From Brachymonas denitrificans (lineage in GTDB: Bacteria; Pseudomonadota; Gammaproteobacteria; Burkholderiales; Burkholderiaceae_C), in contig NZ_CAJQUA010000001.1 of the NCBI RefSeq assembly GCF_907163135.1, positions 821,001 through 885,000 of the forward strand: 64,000 bases of DNA, read 5' to 3'. Under the pieces are notes generated by a model. That model saw only the letters and a program-made list of their open reading frames with translations. It searched no databases and was not told where the DNA came from. Shown piece by piece: positions 8,037 through 19,147 of the stretch (positions within the stretch are counted from its first letter, which is position 1; each line of letters opens with the position of its first letter). The position numbers were made by a program, and so were the translations under genes.

Positions 8037-9842
8037 ATGAGCTTTACCGCACCCGTGCAAGACATGCTGTTCGACATGCAGTATCTGGCAAACCTCGACA
8101 AGCTGGCACAGGACGTGCCTGCTTACGCAGATGCCGGTATGGAAACCGCTCAGGCAGTGCTGCAGGAAGCCGCCAACCTGGTGCAGGACGTCATCGCCCC
8201 GATCAACTTCCAGGGCGACAAGAATCCCTCCACCTGGAAGGATGGCGTGGTCACCGCTGCCCTGGGCTTCAAGGAAGCCTACAAGCAGTACGTGGAAGGC
8301 GGCTGGCAAGGCCTGCAGCATCCCGGCCAGTACGGCGGCCAGGATCTGCCCAAGACCATCGGCGCGGCCGTGGGCGAAATGTGCAACGCTGCCAACATCA
8401 GCTTTGCCCTGTGCCCCATGCTGACCGACGGCGCCATCGAGGCCCTGCTGACGGCTGGTTCCGACGAGCTCAAGGCCAAGTACCTGCCCAAGCTGGTTTC
8501 CGGCGAGTGGACCGGTACCATGAACCTGACCGAGCCCCAGGCCGGTTCCGACCTGGCTGCCGTGCGCAGCCGTGCCGAGCCCGTGGGCGACGGCAGCTAC
8601 AAGATATTCGGCACCAAGATCTTCATCACCTGGGGTGAGCACGACATGGCCGACAACATCATCCACCTGGTGCTGGCCCGCGTGGCTGGCGCTCCGGAGG
8701 GTGTGAAGGGCATCAGCCTGTTTGTCGTACCCAAGGTCATGGTCAACGACGACGGCAGCCTGGGCGCTCGCAACGACGTGCAGTGCGTGAGCATCGAGCA
8801 CAAGCTGGGCATCAAGGGCAGCGCAACCTGCGTGCTGCAGTTCGGTGACAATGGCGGTGCCACCGGCTACCTGGTCGGCGAAGAAAACCGCGGCCTCGAG
8901 TACATGTTCATCATGATGAACGCTGCCCGCTACGCTGTAGGTGTGCAGGGTATCGCCGTGACCGAGCGCGCCTACCAGCACGCCGTGAACTATGCCCGCG
9001 AGCGCGTGCAGAGCCGTCCGGTGGATGGTTCCGTGAAGGCTCCCGTGGCCATCATCAACCACCCCGACATCAAGCGCATGCTGCTGACCATGCGTGCCAC
9101 TGCCGAAGGCACGCGCGCCATGGCCATCTACGCCGCTTCGCTGTATGACGTCGAGCACAACCACCCCGATGCCACCATCGCTGCCGACAGCCAGGCGCTG
9201 TACGAGTTCATGGTGCCGCTGATCAAGGGCTACAGCACCGAAACCAGCCTGGAAACCACCAGCCTGGGCGTGCAGGTGCACGGCGGCATGGGCTTTATCG
9301 AGGAAACCGGCGCTGCCCAGTACTACCGCGATGCCAAGATCCTGACGATCTACGAAGGTACCACCGCCATCCAGGCCAACGACCTGGTCGGCCGCAAGAC
9401 CGTGCGTGACGGCGGCGCCGTTGCCAGGAAGATCGCCGGCATGATCGAGCAGACCGAAGCCGAACTGGCCCAGAGCGGTTCCGAAGAAGCCAAGGCCATG
9501 CTGGAGTCCCTGACGGCTGCCCGCAAGTCTTTCCTGGAAGTGGTGGACTTCGTGGTTGCCAATACCAAGGCAGACCCCAATGCCGTGTTCGCAGGCAGCG
9601 TGCCCTACCTGATGCTGGCAGGCAACCTGGTGTCCGGCTGGCAGATGGCCCGTTCGCTGCTGGTGTCCGAACAGAAGCTGGCTGAAGGCGGCAATGACGA
9701 CTACGGTCCGGCTTTCTATCAGAACAAGATCCAGACGGCGCGTTTCTACGCCGACCAGATCCTGAGCCGCGTGCCTGGCATCGGCTACAGCATCGTGAAG
9801 GGGCACGGTGCAACCAATGCGTTCAACGTGGACGCATTCTGA
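8037..9842 (+). CDS. Acyl-CoA dehydrogenase with C-terminal extension
   Basis: 601 residues, about 200 more than a standard acyl-CoA dehydrogenase, so it belongs to the long subgroup that includes DmdC-like and FadE5-like enzymes. An N-terminal extension precedes the helical domain. MNLTEPQAGSDL (about 162-173) is the FAD/substrate signature, and the C-terminal signature LGVQVHGGMGFIEE is followed by YRDAKILTIYEGTT, then the extra domain. It oxidises acyl-CoA thioesters to enoyl-CoA and hands electrons to ETF, encoded immediately upstream. AAGGAG lies at a good distance from ATG 8037. Chain-length or methylthio-acid preference cannot be told. Confidence 0.92.
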   Translation: MSFTAPVQDMLFDMQYLANLDKLAQDVPAYADAGMETAQAVLQEAANLVQDVIAPINFQGDKNPSTWKDGVVTAALGFKEAYKQYVEGGWQGLQHPGQYGGQDLPKTIGAAVGEMCNAANISFALCPMLTDGAIEALLTAGSDELKAKYLPKLVSGEWTGTMNLTEPQAGSDLAAVRSRAEPVGDGSYKIFGTKIFITWGEHDMADNIIHLVLARVAGAPEGVKGISLFVVPKVMVNDDGSLGARNDVQCVSIEHKLGIKGSATCVLQFGDNGGATGYLVGEENRGLEYMFIMMNAARYAVGVQGIAVTERAYQHAVNYARERVQSRPVDGSVKAPVAIINHPDIKRMLLTMRATAEGTRAMAIYAASLYDVEHNHPDATIAADSQALYEFMVPLIKGYSTETSLETTSLGVQVHGGMGFIEETGAAQYYRDAKILTIYEGTTAIQANDLVGRKTVRDGGAVARKIAGMIEQTEAELAQSGSEEAKAMLESLTAARKSFLEVVDFVVANTKADPNAVFAGSVPYLMLAGNLVSGWQMARSLLVSEQKLAEGGNDDYGPAFYQNKIQTARFYADQILSRVPGIGYSIVKGHGATNAFNVDAF

Positions 9843-9851
9843 TGGTGACTT

Positions 9852-9875
9852 CCGGCATGCCCGCAGGCATGCCGG
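9852..9875. repeat. Perfect inverted repeat between the dehydrogenase stop and its terminator
   Basis: CCGGCATGCC (9852-9861), loop CGCA, GGCATGCCGG (9866-9875). It forms a 10-bp perfect stem 12 bp before the main terminator, making a double stem-loop at the 3' end. Confidence 0.75.
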
Positions 9876-9886
9876 CTCCATGCAGC

Positions 9887-9912
9887 AAAAAACCGGCTTC
9901 GGCCGGTTTTTT
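9887..9912. terminator. Strong bidirectional intrinsic terminator
   Basis: AAAAAACCGGC, loop TTCG, GCCGGTTTTTT, all 11 pairs perfect. It separates the convergent acyl-CoA dehydrogenase and mnmH genes. Confidence 0.93.
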
Positions 9913-9980
9913 CGTGCCCGCAGCGAAGCGGGCGTGGTCGGTGCGATCGGAACCTGTGATCTTGCTGGCCGGCGAGGTTG

Positions 9981-11048
9981 TCAGCTTTCCACCGCCCGCA
10001 GCATGCGTGCAGCCACGTCTGCGATGCCGGCTTCGGACAGATCGCTGGCTTCGAAGGTGGGCCACGGGCGCACGCCGGTATAGTTCTGGCCTTGCGACTG
10101 GCGGTAGAGCGGGTCGTAGTGCTGGGTCAGCAGTTCTTCCACCAGCAGCGGCCACTGGCCGTGCTCGGCCAGCTCATGCCAGTGTTCGATCACCTTGGTG
10201 CCCTGGCGCTCCTTAAGCTTGGCCAGACGCGGCAGCAGCCACTCGTTGTCCTGCTGGGCGTAGGGATAGTCGCGCAGCAGGAAATTGACGCGGGCATGCA
10301 TGCTGGCCTGTACGTCCAGACATGGGCTGGCGCGCATGGCCTCGATCACAGGTTCGGGAATATGCAGGTTGCCGACCTTGCGGCTTTCGGCTTCCACGAA
10401 GACGGGCCGGGACGGGTCCAGTTGGTCCAGGCGATCCCACACCAGGGTTTCAAAACCCTTCTGGCTGGGCTGGGGCTGCCCGGGCAGATTGCCCAGCACC
10501 GAGCCCTTGTGGCTGGCCAGTGTCTCCAGATCCAGGATTTGACCGCCCTGGGCCTCGACCTGCTGCAGAATGCGCGTCTTGGCGCTTCCGGTGGCGCCGC
10601 AGATGATGAAGAAGTCGAACTGTTCAGCCAGGTACCGGGTATCTTCCATCACATGATTGCGAAATGCCTTGTAGCCGCCTTCAATCCGGTCGGCGGTCCA
10701 GCCGATCTGGCGAAGAATCACCTGCATGGCGCCGCTGCGCTGGCCACCGCGCCAGCAGTAGATCAGCGGGCGCCATTCCTTGGGCTTGTCCAGCATCTGC
10801 TCTTCGATGTGGCGCGCGACATTCCTCGAAATCATGGCAGCGCCCATCTTCTTGGCCTCGAAGGGCGAGACCTGCTTGTAGGTGGTGCCAACCACCACCC
10901 GCTCTTCGTTGCTCAGGACTGGAAAATTGACAGCACCCGGGATGTGGTCGAGGGCAAATTCTGCCGGCGTACGCACGTCGATTATCATGTCGTAGCCGTG
11001 GAGGGCAGAGGGGGGAACCAGCCAGTTGTTTTTCATGGAAAGCCGCAT
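9981..11048 (-). CDS. mnmH: tRNA 2-selenouridine synthase
   Basis: 355 residues. The N-terminal rhodanese domain carries the catalytic Cys98 in IYCWRGGQRS, and a P-loop domain carries GATGSAKT (151-158). This pairing is diagnostic of MnmH (SelU/YbbB), which replaces sulfur by selenium at wobble 2-thiouridine in tRNA Lys/Glu/Gln, probably through a geranylated intermediate. It needs selenophosphate, and selD is the next gene, transcribed divergently 64 bp away. The start at 11048 has GAGAGG about ten bases upstream; an ATG four codons later is possible. No Sec codon is needed or seen. Confidence 0.95.
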   Translation of the reverse strand: MRLSMKNNWLVPPSALHGYDMIIDVRTPAEFALDHIPGAVNFPVLSNEERVVVGTTYKQVSPFEAKKMGAAMISRNVARHIEEQMLDKPKEWRPLIYCWRGGQRSGAMQVILRQIGWTADRIEGGYKAFRNHVMEDTRYLAEQFDFFIICGATGSAKTRILQQVEAQGGQILDLETLASHKGSVLGNLPGQPQPSQKGFETLVWDRLDQLDPSRPVFVEAESRKVGNLHIPEPVIEAMRASPCLDVQASMHARVNFLLRDYPYAQQDNEWLLPRLAKLKERQGTKVIEHWHELAEHGQWPLLVEELLTQHYDPLYRQSQGQNYTGVRPWPTFEASDLSEAGIADVAARMLRAVES

Positions 11049-11112
11049 TTTCGATAACCTCTCATCTTAAGACGTATCATCGGCATGATCCAGTTGAAAC
11101 TGTAAACACATC

Positions 11113-12162
11113 ATGGAATTTCCCAAACTGACTTCGCTCGCCCACGGTGGCGGTTGCGGCTGCAAGATCGCACCCTCCGTGCTGCAGGACATCATGGCAT
11201 CGGTGCCCGCCGGCATTGTTCCGCCGCAATTGCTGGTCGGCACCGAGGCATCGGATGACGCGGCCGTGTACCGCCTGAACGATCAGCAGGCCCTGGTGGC
11301 CACCACCGACTTCTTCACGCCCATCGTCGACGATCCGCATGATTTCGGCCGCATAGCGGCCACCAACGCGATTTCCGACATCTACGCCATGGGGGGCACA
11401 CCCATCCTGGCGCTGGCGCTGGTCGGCATGCCGCTGGACAAGCTGCCGCTGGAGACCATCGGCCGCATCCTGGAAGGGGGTGCTTCCGTCTGCCGCGACG
11501 CCGGCATTCCGATTGCCGGTGGCCACTCGATCGACGTGGTCGAGCCGATCTATGGCCTGGTGGCGCTGGGCCTGGTGCATCCGGATCAGGTCAAGAAGAA
11601 TGCCGCGGCCAGGGCAGGGGACGTGCTGATCCTCGGCAAGCCGTTGGGCATCGGCATCCTGTCGGCGGCGCTCAAGAAGGAGCTGCTCAGTGCGGACGGC
11701 TATGCCCGCATGGTGCAGCTGACCACACAGCTCAACCGCGTCGGCGCGCAGCTGGCAGCCATGCCCGGCGTGCATGCCATGACCGATGTGACCGGCTTCG
11801 GTCTTCTCGGCCATCTGCTGGAAATGTGCCGTGGCTCCGGCCTGGCAGCCAGTGTCGACTATGCGGCGGTGCCCATGATCGGTGAAGCCGTGGCGCTGGC
11901 ACAGCAGGGCATTGCCACTGGCGCCTCCACCCGCAACTGGGCCAGCTATGGTGCCGAGATAGTGTTGCCGGACGGCACTCCGGAATGGAAACAGAAGCTG
12001 CTATGCGATCCGCAGACCTCGGGCGGCCTGCTGGTGAGTTGCGCGCCCGAGGCTGCTCAGGAAGTGCTGGATGTTTTCCGCCAGGCAGGGTTTGCTGATG
12101 CGGCCATTGTCGGCCAGCTGGAAGAGGGTGACGCGAAAGTGAACGTTCGTTCGGTTTTGTGA
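11113..12162 (+). CDS. selD: Selenide, water dikinase (selenophosphate synthetase)
   Basis: 349 residues. The N-terminal loop HGGGCGCK (11-18) has the catalytic cysteine as Cys15 with Cys17 and Lys18, matching the E. coli Cys17/Cys19/Lys20 pattern. The codon is TGC, so this is the Cys form and not a selenoprotein. The AIR-synthase-like fold follows, with TDFFTPIVDDP and a glycine-rich VTGFGLLGHLLEM. It makes selenophosphate from selenide and ATP. Divergent from mnmH; the nitronate monooxygenase follows after 46 bp with no terminator, so co-transcription is likely. Confidence 0.96.
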   Translation: MEFPKLTSLAHGGGCGCKIAPSVLQDIMASVPAGIVPPQLLVGTEASDDAAVYRLNDQQALVATTDFFTPIVDDPHDFGRIAATNAISDIYAMGGTPILALALVGMPLDKLPLETIGRILEGGASVCRDAGIPIAGGHSIDVVEPIYGLVALGLVHPDQVKKNAAARAGDVLILGKPLGIGILSAALKKELLSADGYARMVQLTTQLNRVGAQLAAMPGVHAMTDVTGFGLLGHLLEMCRGSGLAASVDYAAVPMIGEAVALAQQGIATGASTRNWASYGAEIVLPDGTPEWKQKLLCDPQTSGGLLVSCAPEAAQEVLDVFRQAGFADAAIVGQLEEGDAKVNVRSVL

Positions 12163-12208
12163 TATCTTCATCATCCTGCAGAACAACGCCTTTCAGGAGA
12201 CAAGTTTC

Positions 12209-13168
12209 ATGAGCCGCACACTTCCCGGCGCGCTGGCGCGCGTGCCTTTTCCCGTCATTGGTTCTCCGCTGTTCATCATCAGCAACCCCAAGCTGGTGAT
12301 TGCGCAGTGCAAGGCCGGCATCATTGGTGCCATGCCGGCACTCAACGCGCGTCCGGCTTCGCAACTGGATGAATGGCTGGCCGAGATCACCGAAGAGCTG
12401 GCTGCGCACGACAAGGCGCATCCGGATCATCCGGCAGCACCGTTTGCCATCAACCAGATCGTGCACAAGAGCAATGCCCGCCTGATGGAAGACATGGCGC
12501 TGTGCGTGAAGTACAAGGTGCCGGTGGTCATCACCAGCCTGGGTGCAGTGGAAGAAGTGAACCAGGCCGCGCACAGCTACGGCGGCGTGGTGATGCACGA
12601 CGTGATCAACAACCGCTTTGCGCGCAAGGCGGTCGAGAAGGGCGCTGATGGCCTGATCGCCGTGGCGGCCGGCGCCGGTGGCCATGCCGGCACAAAGAGC
12701 CCGTTTGCGCTGGTGCAGGAAATCCGCACCTGGTTTGACGGCCCGCTGGCACTGAGTGGCTCGATTGCCTCGGGCCGTTCCATCCTGGCGGCGCAGGCCA
12801 TGGGCGCGGATTTTGCCTATATCGGCAGTCCCTTCATCGCCACCGACGAGGCACGCGCCAGCGACGCCTACAAGCAGTGCATCGTGGATTCCAACTCGGA
12901 TGACGTGGTGTATACCAACCTGTTCACTGGCGTGCACGGCAACTATCTGGCGCCATCTATCCGTGCTGCAGGGCTGGATCCGGCGCATCTGCCGGAAGCA
13001 GATCCGAGCAAGATGGATTTTGGCGGCGGGGCGGCCAAGGCCTGGAAGGACATCTGGGGCTGCGGGCAGGGCATTGGCGCCATCGACAAGGTGCAGCCGG
13101 CCGGCGAACTGGTGGAGCAGTTCAAACGCGAATATGCGCAGGCACGCAAGGAGCTGTGTGGCGCCTGA
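12209..13168 (+). CDS. Nitronate monooxygenase (2-nitropropane dioxygenase family)
   Basis: 319 residues of the FMN-dependent TIM-barrel NMO family. Landmarks are the early PVIGSPLFIISNP, the flavin phosphate-binding AAGAGGHAG near 151-159, and the GSIASGRSI and MGADFAYIGSPFIAT strands. It would oxidise alkyl nitronates such as propionate-3-nitronate to the aldehyde and nitrite. AGGAGA lies upstream of ATG 12209. It follows selD closely; no link to selenium chemistry is known, so the pairing may be incidental. Confidence 0.88.
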   Translation: MSRTLPGALARVPFPVIGSPLFIISNPKLVIAQCKAGIIGAMPALNARPASQLDEWLAEITEELAAHDKAHPDHPAAPFAINQIVHKSNARLMEDMALCVKYKVPVVITSLGAVEEVNQAAHSYGGVVMHDVINNRFARKAVEKGADGLIAVAAGAGGHAGTKSPFALVQEIRTWFDGPLALSGSIASGRSILAAQAMGADFAYIGSPFIATDEARASDAYKQCIVDSNSDDVVYTNLFTGVHGNYLAPSIRAAGLDPAHLPEADPSKMDFGGGAAKAWKDIWGCGQGIGAIDKVQPAGELVEQFKREYAQARKELCGA

Positions 13169-13198
13169 TCCCGGGGCTGCCCCCTGGCGTTGAACGAG

Positions 13199-13229
13199 AA
13201 CGGGTTGTCATGATGGCAACCCGTTTTTT
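13199..13229 (+). terminator. Intrinsic terminator after the nitronate monooxygenase
   Basis: AACGGGTTG (13199-13207), loop TCATGATGG, CAACCCGTT (13217-13225), then TTTT. Confidence 0.9.
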
Positions 13230-13303
13230 CAAGCGCAACATGCATGGATCCAGGGCGGGCGGCCTAGTCTGCGGCCGTAGGGGTCACATGCACATCCGCG
13301 ATG

Positions 13304-13331
13304 AAAAAAGGGCCAGCAGTGATGCCGGCCC
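13304..13331 (-). terminator. Intrinsic terminator after dnaJ
   Basis: On the minus strand GGGCCGGCA (13331-13323) pairs with TGCTGGCCC (13318-13310) with one G-U, followed by six T. It ends the grpE-dnaK-dnaJ transcript. Confidence 0.85.
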
Positions 13332-13354
13332 CATGCGTTCACGAGCGTGCTGGC

Positions 13355-14488
<1,134 letters not shown>

Positions 14489-14546
14489 GACACTTCCTGA
14501 GGGGGCGGTCGGGGCAGCGCCAAAAAGCCGGCTGCCTCAACACAAA

Positions 14547-14575
14547 CGCCGCGTGGCCCGGGGCAGCACGCGGCG
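14547..14575 (-). repeat. Hairpin in the dnaJ leader
   Basis: CGCCGCGTG (14547-14555) and CACGCGGCG (14567-14575) form a 9-bp GC-rich stem. It lies about 60 nt before the dnaJ start on the transcript. Confidence 0.7.
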
Positions 14576-14588
14576 CAGCTGATGCCAT

Positions 14589-14622
14589 GGGCAAAAGCGT
14601 GAAAGGTTTCACGCTTTTGCCC
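14589..14622 (-). terminator. Long perfect hairpin between dnaK and dnaJ
   Basis: A 16-bp perfect inverted repeat, GGGCAAAAGCGTGAAA (14589-14604) and TTTCACGCTTTTGCCC (14607-14622), starts ten bases past the dnaK stop. Flanking GATGCC/GGCATC extends it imperfectly. There is no T-tract, so it reads better as an attenuator or an mRNA-stabilising end for dnaK than as a full terminator. Confidence 0.75.
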
Positions 14623-14631
14623 CGATCGGCA

Positions 14632-16557
<1,926 letters not shown>

Positions 16558-16629
16558 GTCTGGATTCTCCTGATCTTTCAATATCTGCCAGTCCTGCTTT
16601 GTTCACCTCGAGGCTGGCTGCTGGTCTGA

Positions 16630-16657
16630 ACTTGCGGATCACTGGCGGTTTTTCAAG
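16630..16657 (-). promoter_or_regulatory. Weak second sigma-32-like promoter before dnaK
   Basis: On the minus strand CTTGAA (16657-16652), 14-bp spacer, then CCGCAAGT (16637-16630), a partial match to CCCCATnT. It lies in the grpE-dnaK gap and could give dnaK extra heat-shock transcription. The -10 match is poor. Confidence 0.3.
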
Positions 16658-16691
16658 CCGTGTCCGCAATATTTTTGAGGGAGTGTCTGGT

Positions 16692-17237
16692 TCACGCGGG
16701 CGTCACGGTTACCAGGGCCGGGCGCAGCACGCGCTCGGCAATCAGGTAACCCTTCTGCAGCACGGTGTTGATGCTGTTCGGGGGCAGCTCGACGCCCGCA
16801 GGAGCAGGCACCACGCTGATGGCCTGGTGCTGGTTGGGGTCGAACTTCTCGCCCTGGGCCGGGTTGACCACCACGACCTTGTTGCGCTCCAGCGCGCTCA
16901 GCAACTGGCGCAGGGTGGCGTCGGTGCCTTCGCGGAGCTGCGCGGCGGTGGCATTGGGCACCGCCAGGCCGGCTTCCAGGCTGTCGATCACGGGCAGCAT
17001 GCTTTCGGCGAAGCTCTCGATGCCGAATTTGCGGGCCTTCTGCACTTCCTCGTCGGCACGGCGGCGGGCGTTCTGCACTTCGGCCTGGGCGCGCAGGTAC
17101 TGGTCCTGCAGTTCGGCGACCTGGGCCTGCAGGGTAGCGACGTCGACGGCGGCGTCGGCTGCCGCTTCAGGTGCTGCGTCGGCGGGGGCTTGCGTTTCGG
17201 GCTGGAGGGAATCGGGTTGTTGTTCGGGGTTCGTCAT
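16692..17237 (-). CDS. grpE: Nucleotide exchange factor GrpE
   Basis: 181 residues. A disordered Ala/Pro/Gln N-terminus to about 30 leads into the long dimerisation coiled coil (about 33-75, with [18 protein letters not shown]). The beta-wing domain follows, with [12 protein letters not shown] and the terminal [16 protein letters not shown]. It releases ADP from DnaK. First gene of the chaperone operon, directly behind a near-consensus sigma-32 promoter. Confidence 0.96.
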   Translation of the reverse strand: MTNPEQQPDSLQPETQAPADAAPEAAADAAVDVATLQAQVAELQDQYLRAQAEVQNARRRADEEVQKARKFGIESFAESMLPVIDSLEAGLAVPNATAAQLREGTDATLRQLLSALERNKVVVVNPAQGEKFDPNQHQAISVVPAPAGVELPPNSINTVLQKGYLIAERVLRPALVTVTPA

Positions 17238-17296
17238 GGGGCCTTGCTTTCAATAGTCCGATGGCAGGGCAGCAGGACTGCTGCGTCTCGGGATGC

Positions 17297-17324
17297 AGAT
17301 GGGCACGGGTGCCGCAATTTCAAG
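17297..17324 (-). promoter_or_regulatory. Sigma-32 heat-shock promoter of the grpE-dnaK-dnaJ operon
   Basis: On the minus strand, CTTGAA (17324-17319), exactly 14 bp, then GCCCATCT (17304-17297). The RpoH consensus is CTTGAA-N13/14-CCCCATnT, so the -35 is perfect and the -10 misses one base. It sits 60 bp before the grpE ATG and immediately after the end of the upstream permease gene. Confidence 0.85.
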
Positions 17325-17329
17325 AAGCT

Positions 17330-18055
17330 TCAGCGCCCGCGCTGTTCCTCGGAGGTTTCCAGCCGGCGCGCCGCCAGCGTGATCACTCCGGTCATCACCA
17401 GATAGACCAGCGAAATGGCCAGGTAGGGCTCCCAGTAGCGCGAGTAGGCGCCTGCGACCGTACGCGCGGCCATGGCCAGTTCGGCCAGGCCGATGGCAGA
17501 GACCAGGGAGGAGTCCTTGAGCAGCGTGACCGCCTCGTTCACCAGCGGCGGCACCATGCGGCGCAGCGCCTGCGGCAGCACGATGTAGCGCATGGTCTGG
17601 TATTCGTTCATGCCCAGGCTTTCGGCCGCCTGCACCTGGCCGCGCGCGATGGACTGGATGCCGGCGCGCACGATTTCGGAAATGTAGGCACTGGCATTGA
17701 GCGTGAGGGCCAGTGCGCCGGAGAAGAAGGCGCCGTAGGTCTGGCGGAAAGTGCTGGCAGCCTCGCCGGTGAGCAGAAGACCGGTTTCCGGATGGATCAG
17801 GGTGGGGGTGAGTGCAAAGTGCACCAGCAGGATCTGCACGAACAGCGGGGTGCCGCGCAGTACGCCGACATAGGCGGTCAGCAGGGCGTGGGGAATGCGG
17901 CGCCAGCCCTTGGGCTTGCGCGAGGTGACCAGGCCGATCATCATGCCGGCGGCCAGGCCCAGCACCAGGGCGATGACGGTGAGCTTGATCGTCATCTGCA
18001 CGCCCGAGATGAACAGCGGGGCGTAGGGAGCGAGAATATTCCAGCGTAAGTCCAT
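17330..18055 (-). CDS. Polar amino acid ABC transporter permease
   Basis: 241 residues, inner membrane, HisM/GlnP type. About five hydrophobic helices are visible. The EAA-loop equivalent that docks the ATPase is ESLGMNEYQTMRYIVLPQALRR, here cited by landmarks ESLGMNEY and VLPQALRRMVPP. It follows the substrate-binding lipoprotein gene by 68 bp on the same strand, so the two form a transporter operon. No ATPase gene is adjacent, since grpE and its own promoter come next; the ATPase must be encoded elsewhere. Confidence 0.92.
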   Translation of the reverse strand: MDLRWNILAPYAPLFISGVQMTIKLTVIALVLGLAAGMMIGLVTSRKPKGWRRIPHALLTAYVGVLRGTPLFVQILLVHFALTPTLIHPETGLLLTGEAASTFRQTYGAFFSGALALTLNASAYISEIVRAGIQSIARGQVQAAESLGMNEYQTMRYIVLPQALRRMVPPLVNEAVTLLKDSSLVSAIGLAELAMAARTVAGAYSRYWEPYLAISLVYLVMTGVITLAARRLETSEEQRGR

Positions 18056-18123
18056 GCGCTTCTACCAGAAAGAACATGCCCTGCCGGGAGGGGGCAGGGC
18101 AATGCGGGTTGTCAGACTACGCG

Positions 18124-18987
18124 TCAGTTGGAAGCGGCAGAGGCGGCGGCAGAAGCGGGGGCCAATGCAGCGGCAGCGGCCGGAGCAGCTTCAGGCGCAC
18201 CGAACCACTTGCTGTAGATGGTGGTGTAGCTGCCGTCCTGGCGGATGGCGCTCAGGCCGTCGTTGACCTTCTTCAGCAGCTCGGTATTGCCCTTCTTGAT
18301 CACGATGCCGTAGCGCTCGGGGGTGAAGCTCTGGTCGTTGACCAGCTTGAACTTGCTGCCGCTGTTGTTCTGGATATAGTGCTTGACCACGCCGTTGTCG
18401 CCCACCACGGCCTGCAGGCCGCCGGCTTCGAGCTCCTTCAGGGCCAGCGGCATGGATTCGAAACGCTTGATGTTGGGGTTGGTCTTGCCGATCAGCTTGG
18501 ACACGACTTCGTCACCCGTGGTGCCGTTCTGCACGCCGATGGTCAGGGCCTTGATGTCTTCCAGAGAAGCCACCTTGGAGTCCTGCGGGACGGCGATCAG
18601 TTGCACGGCATCGAAGTAGGGCTCGGAGAACTCCATGCTTTCCTTGCGCACGTCGGTGATGGTCACGGCAGACATCACGATGTCGCTCTCGCCGCTGTTC
18701 AGCGTGTTGAAAATGCCTTCCCAGGGGGTGTTGACGAAGCGGATCTTGAATCCGGCCTTGTCGGCAACGGCCTTGATCACGTCGGCGTCGAACCCTTCCA
18801 CTTCGCCGCTGGATGACAGGGACTCGAACGGGGCAAAGGCGGCGTTGGTGGCAACCACCATCACCTTGTCGGCCGCGGCGGCGGGCGTGCCGGAAGCGGC
18901 AGTGGCAGGCGTTTCGGACTTGGAACAGCCGGCAAGTGCGGCGGCCACGGCCAGGGAGAGGGCAAATCGACGGGTGAATGCGTGCAT
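18124..18987 (-). CDS. Amino acid ABC transporter substrate-binding lipoprotein
   Basis: 287 residues of the bacterial solute-binding family 3. The signal peptide ends in lipobox ALAGC (Cys21), so it is predicted to be lipid-anchored. The mature domain has the family-3 landmarks FAPFESLSSSGEVEGFDADVI (cited as FAPFES and GFDADVI) and YGIVIKKGN. The last 20 residues are Ala/Pro-rich, unusual and probably flexible. The start at 18987 follows the signal-peptide logic; a longer in-frame ATG at 19071 would overlap the promoter. Polar amino acids are the likely ligands. Confidence 0.9.
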   Translation of the reverse strand: MHAFTRRFALSLAVAAALAGCSKSETPATAASGTPAAAADKVMVVATNAAFAPFESLSSSGEVEGFDADVIKAVADKAGFKIRFVNTPWEGIFNTLNSGESDIVMSAVTITDVRKESMEFSEPYFDAVQLIAVPQDSKVASLEDIKALTIGVQNGTTGDEVVSKLIGKTNPNIKRFESMPLALKELEAGGLQAVVGDNGVVKHYIQNNSGSKFKLVNDQSFTPERYGIVIKKGNTELLKKVNDGLSAIRQDGSYTTIYSKWFGAPEAAPAAAAALAPASAAASAASN

Positions 18988-19069
18988 GAAAGGTCTCGGG
19001 TTAAGGACATGCGGAAAGATCCGCCGGAGCCGGCCTTGTGGGCCGGAAGTCGGGAATTTGTAACCTTTC

Positions 19070-19099
19070 ATTATACGAGAGCGTGCATATGTGAGTCAT
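19070..19099 (-). promoter_or_regulatory. Sigma-70-like promoter for the amino acid transporter operon
   Basis: Perfect TATAAT on the minus strand at 19075-19070, with ATGACT (19099-19094, 4/6 match to TTGACA) at an 18-bp spacing. It lies 83 bp before the binding-protein start codon. Confidence 0.6.
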
Positions 19100-19117
19100 G
19101 CAAAATATGTTGCGGGC

Positions 19118-19136
19118 GCCTGCATGGATTGCAGGC
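19118..19136 (-). terminator. Possible hairpin terminator after the phosphodiesterase gene
   Basis: GCCTGCA (19118-19124), loop TGGAT, TGCAGGC (19130-19136), just past the minus-strand stop at 19148. The following T-tract is weak and about ten bases away. Confidence 0.4.
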
Positions 19137-19147
19137 AAGGGCGCGCG

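Noticed and set aside
8010-9881. 623-residue open frame opposite the acyl-CoA dehydrogenase
   Set aside because: His/Gly-rich antisense shadow; the sense frame has full family motifs.
11113-11200. Possible selenocysteine codon or SECIS element in selD
   Set aside because: The active-site codon is TGC, not TGA, and no in-frame TGA is present.
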